A stretch of 64,000 nt of DNA from Paenirhizobium cremeum (GTDB taxonomy: Bacteria; Pseudomonadota; Alphaproteobacteria; Rhizobiales; Rhizobiaceae): the NCBI RefSeq assembly GCF_022884085.1, contig NZ_JAGGCS010000006.1:225531-289530 (forward strand), given 5' to 3'. The position numbers and the translations under genes were made by a program. Positions 61,820-64,000 of this stretch are shown here, in pieces. Position 1 is the first letter of the stretch; every line of letters starts with the position of its first letter. The notes under the pieces are model-generated. The model was not told the origin of the DNA, did no database searches, and saw only the letters and a program-made list of their open reading frames with translations.

Positions 61820-61936
61820 TCCGACCGAAAATTGCGAAGATTGCGATAGGTCAGTATTGCTTACGTATTGCGCTTGCGAACACCTGAATCTGCGCTACCC
61901 TAAAGCCATCGAAGCCCGGTATCCGGAGATGGTGGC

Positions 61937-62575
61937 ATGGCACAGATCAGCAGCATGTTGGGTATCTGGAACACGAACCCCTCTCGTCACACGCCCGTGG
62001 AAGACATACAGGGAATTCTGGCCGGGGTCATGATTTCCGCGCTCGGCCTCTATCTTCTGGCAAAAGTGGGATTGCTGACCGGCGGCATGGCCGGGTTGGC
62101 CTTCGTCATCCATTACTGGAGCGGCGTGAGCTTCGGTCTTCTCTTCTTCCTGTTCAACCTGCCGTTCTATTGGCTTTCACTGCGTCGCGTCGGCGTCGAT
62201 TTCACCCTGAAGACCTTCGTCGCCGTCGGCCTGACTTCTTTCCTCGTTGAAATCGAGAGCCGTTTCCTCGTTATCGAGACGGTCGCGCCCTTCTGGGCCG
62301 CTGTGCTTGGCGGCCTGCTTCTTGGTTTCGGCCTTCTTGCGCTTTATCGCCACCGCGCAAGCCTTGGCGGCCTCGGCATTCTCGCGGTCTATATCCAGGA
62401 TCGTTTCGGTATCCGCGCGGGCCTTGTCCAGCTCGCCTTCGATCTCTGCATCATGGCGCTCGCCTTCGCGGTTCTCTCGCCCATGGTGGTTGCCTATTCG
62501 GTGGTCGGTGCTGTCGTGCTCAATCTCTTCCTTGCGATCAATCACCGCTCGGACCGCTACATCGCTCTCCGCTGA
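61937..62575 (+). CDS. YitT-family membrane protein (first of a tandem pair)
   Basis: A 212-residue protein with five or six membrane helices. It has the family start DIQGILAGVMISALGLYLL, the GLLTGGMAG motif, a central RHRASLGGLGILA and the C-terminal NLFLAINHRSDRY. GGAG precedes the start. The YitT family (DUF161) has no established transport substrate. The next gene is a clear paralogue. Confidence 0.9.
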   Translation: MAQISSMLGIWNTNPSRHTPVEDIQGILAGVMISALGLYLLAKVGLLTGGMAGLAFVIHYWSGVSFGLLFFLFNLPFYWLSLRRVGVDFTLKTFVAVGLTSFLVEIESRFLVIETVAPFWAAVLGGLLLGFGLLALYRHRASLGGLGILAVYIQDRFGIRAGLVQLAFDLCIMALAFAVLSPMVVAYSVVGAVVLNLFLAINHRSDRYIALR

Positions 62576-62655
62576 AACCTGTTCGCCTTGCCTCTTGAGC
62601 AATTGTCTCGGGCGCGATACCGAAACTGAAAGGCTTCAAAGGAGAGAGTCGGTTT

Positions 62656-63300
62656 ATGGCGACAGGTGAGGTGAAGACGCGGTTAAAGGGCTTGCTGGCG
62701 TCTTCGGCCGAACGGCATTCGCTCGTCGACGATGTGCAGGGTGTGCTCGCCGGCAGCATGCTGGCGGCTCTCGGTGTTCTGTTGCTGTCGGGTGGAAAGC
62801 TGCTTTCAGGCGGAACGGCGGGCGTGGCCTTCCTGCTGCATTACCTGACGGAGACCGGCTTCGGCCCCATCTTCTTCATCCTCAACCTGCCGTTCTATTA
62901 TTTCGCCTACCGGCAACTCGGCGCGGCCTTCACCATCAAGACCTTTTCCGCTGTGGCCCTGACGTCGTTCCTCACAGCAACGCTGCCACGCTTCGTCTCG
63001 TTCTCCTCGCTCGACCCCCTGATCGCCGGGGTCTTCGGCGGGTTGCTCGTGGGAACAGGCATGTTGGCGCTCTTTCGCCACCGGGCGAGCCTTGGCGGGT
63101 TCGGCATCCTCGCGCTCTATCTGCAGGATCGCTTCGGCTGGCGCGCCGGACTGGTGCAACTCGGCTTCGATGGCCTCGTGCTGGTCTTTTCCTTTTTTGT
63201 CGCCACGCCCTTCATCATCTTCTGCTCGGTCATGGGCGCTGTCGTGCTCAATCTGACGCTTGCCATCAATCACCGGAAAGACCGCTACATCGCGATGTAA
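62656..63300 (+). CDS. YitT-family membrane protein (second of a tandem pair)
   Basis: A 214-residue paralogue of the gene 80 bp upstream, with the same layout: DVQGVLAGSMLAALGVLLL, LLSGGTAGVAFLLHYLT, RHRASLGGFGILALYLQDRFGWRAGLVQLGFD and NLTLAINHRKDRY. The near-identical central and terminal motifs point to tandem duplication. The two may form a heteromer. Function is unknown. Confidence 0.9.
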   Translation: MATGEVKTRLKGLLASSAERHSLVDDVQGVLAGSMLAALGVLLLSGGKLLSGGTAGVAFLLHYLTETGFGPIFFILNLPFYYFAYRQLGAAFTIKTFSAVALTSFLTATLPRFVSFSSLDPLIAGVFGGLLVGTGMLALFRHRASLGGFGILALYLQDRFGWRAGLVQLGFDGLVLVFSFFVATPFIIFCSVMGAVVLNLTLAINHRKDRYIAM

Positions 63301-63332
63301 CGGTCTTTCTGCTGGCATCAACCCGACTGGTG

Positions 63333-63794
63333 TCAGGCCGCAACGGCCGGCTGGTCGATCGGATGCTGGGAGCGGAACCCGACCGCTATGCGGTTCCAGA
63401 CGTTGATAGTCCCGATTGCGACCGTGATGTTGGCAATTTCCGCTTCGCTGAAATATTCCTTCAGCGCTTGGAACTCAGCGTCCGGTGCGCCGGTGGCGGC
63501 AATATTGGTGACGGCATCGACCCAGGCGAGCAGGGCCCGTTCGCGAGGCGTGTAGATCGGCGATTCCCGCCACACGCTCATCAGGTTGATCCACTGCTCG
63601 GAAAGACCGTCGTGGCGGGATTCCTTCACATGCATGTCGACGCAATATGCGCAGCCATTGATGATCGATGCCCGAAGCTTGATCAGGTGGATTTCGGCGC
63701 GGCTGAGGCCGCTGTTCTGCACGAAGAGTTCGAGTGCATAGACGGCCTTGAATGCGGCCGGGGATGCCTTCTGGAGATCGAGACGCGGATGCAT
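63333..63794 (-). CDS. AhpD/carboxymuconolactone decarboxylase family protein
   Basis: A 153-residue helical protein of the AhpD-like alkylhydroperoxidase group. The redox motif CAYCVDMH (CxxC followed by His) is intact near residue 45, with IKLRASIINGCAYC before it and ERALLAWVDAVT after. It probably reduces peroxides or supports a thiol relay. ATG at 63794 follows AGGAAAG. It is 13 bp downstream of the partial gene at the window edge, so the two are probably co-transcribed. Confidence 0.9.
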   Translation of the reverse strand: MHPRLDLQKASPAAFKAVYALELFVQNSGLSRAEIHLIKLRASIINGCAYCVDMHVKESRHDGLSEQWINLMSVWRESPIYTPRERALLAWVDAVTNIAATGAPDAEFQALKEYFSEAEIANITVAIGTINVWNRIAVGFRSQHPIDQPAVAA

Positions 63795-63807
63795 GGCTTT
63801 CTTCCTT

Positions 63808-64000
63808 TCATTCCTGCCCCTGGCGGGCGGATTTGCGTTCGTTGATTTCGAGGAAGGCACAGCCGCGGGCGGCGATACCTCCATCGTCGGTGGCGTTCAG
63901 ATCCGAAATAAGATCCGCGATGCTCGTCTTCTTGAGCTCCGCCCGGTAGACGCGCTCGGCCGCCAGCATCGCAGCGGCAATCCCACAGGGTCTTTCGAAA
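63808..64000 (-). CDS. C-terminal end of an unidentified protein (truncated by the window)
   Basis: An open minus-strand frame runs from the right edge to a TGA at 63810-63808, giving about 64 residues. Visible text includes ERPCGIAAAMLAAERVYRAE, ELKKTSIADLISDL and FLEINERKSARQGQE, an apparently helical, charged C-terminus with two cysteines. I do not recognise the family. Its position 13 bp upstream of the AhpD-like gene suggests an operon. Confidence 0.55.
   Translation of the reverse strand, partial: FERPCGIAAAMLAAERVYRAELKKTSIADLISDLNATDDGGIAARGCAFLEINERKSARQGQE

Noticed and set aside
1-64000. CRISPR arrays, insertion sequences, prophage or toxin-antitoxin modules
   Set aside because: No regularly spaced repeats, transposase or phage structural genes were seen; the S24 repressor stands without phage neighbours.

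Overview
The window looks like a stretch of the main chromosome of a Rhizobiaceae bacterium (Rhizobium, Agrobacterium, Sinorhizobium or a close relative). It has high GC content, tightly packed operons and ATGA-type start/stop overlaps. Diagnostic genes include the fructose transporter set frcR-frcB-frcC-frcA-frcK, the alphaproteobacterial cell-cycle regulator gcrA, a rhizobial ugd/rkpK, ppk2 next to the pho/pst locus, and a SAM-II riboswitch in front of metZ. I see no integrase, insertion sequence, prophage or CRISPR array. Most of the window is core metabolism and regulation.

Region 1-9.8 kb: the 3' end of an acetyl/succinyl-CoA:CoA-transferase gene, then a BigR/SqrR-type dithiol ArsR repressor divergent from trxC, then a lipoprotein alpha/beta hydrolase. 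Next is the most unusual locus. A minus-strand operon (pxpA, biotin carboxyl carrier, biotin carboxylase, and a carrier-like protein without the biotinylated lysine) faces a plus-strand operon (pxpB, pxpC, a Ser/Cys proline-racemase-family enzyme). It has biotin carboxylase and carrier but no AccA/AccD. PxpB/PxpC are the KipI/KipA folds that form the carboxyltransferase of urea carboxylase, so I propose a biotin-dependent lactam (5-oxoproline-like) carboxylase/hydrolase. A Crp/Fnr regulator follows.

Region 9.8-25.2 kb: a RbsD/FucU mutarotase and the ROK repressor FrcR, divergent from frcBCAK; a two-component phosphorelay (single-domain receiver, a tiny coupled ORF, hybrid kinase with HPt, receiver-HD-GYP); pyrC, a membrane diguanylate cyclase, pyrE; then frk and pgi, which continue fructose metabolism.

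Region 25.3-33.2 kb: fadD, a PRC-barrel protein, ugd, tRNA-Thr(CGT), a nitronate monooxygenase, an unknown membrane protein and ppk2. fadD and the nitronate monooxygenase share a 16-bp LiuR-like operator.

Region 33.3-49.6 kb: phoR, a three-repeat Pho box, pstS-pstC-pstA-pstB-phoU-phoB; gcrA, with a dense cluster of GANTC (CcrM) sites between it and argD; argD-argF; hslO behind an RpoH-type promoter; apaG; metZ behind a complete SAM-II riboswitch; dcd; a single-domain voltage-gated cation channel with a Gly-containing filter; tRNA-Gly(CCC).

Region 49.6-64 kb: an MFS transporter, a GT2 glycosyltransferase with a GspE-N-like front domain, a solute-binding protein, a TerB-like protein, an SNase-fold protein with an S24 repressor, a LuxR-type response regulator, DUF952-pyrD, a MATE transporter, a CAP-domain lipoprotein with a DUF6460 protein, a TPR-methyltransferase, a tandem YitT pair, an AhpD-like protein and the 3' end of an unidentified gene. 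All family assignments are from reading motifs; no database search was run.
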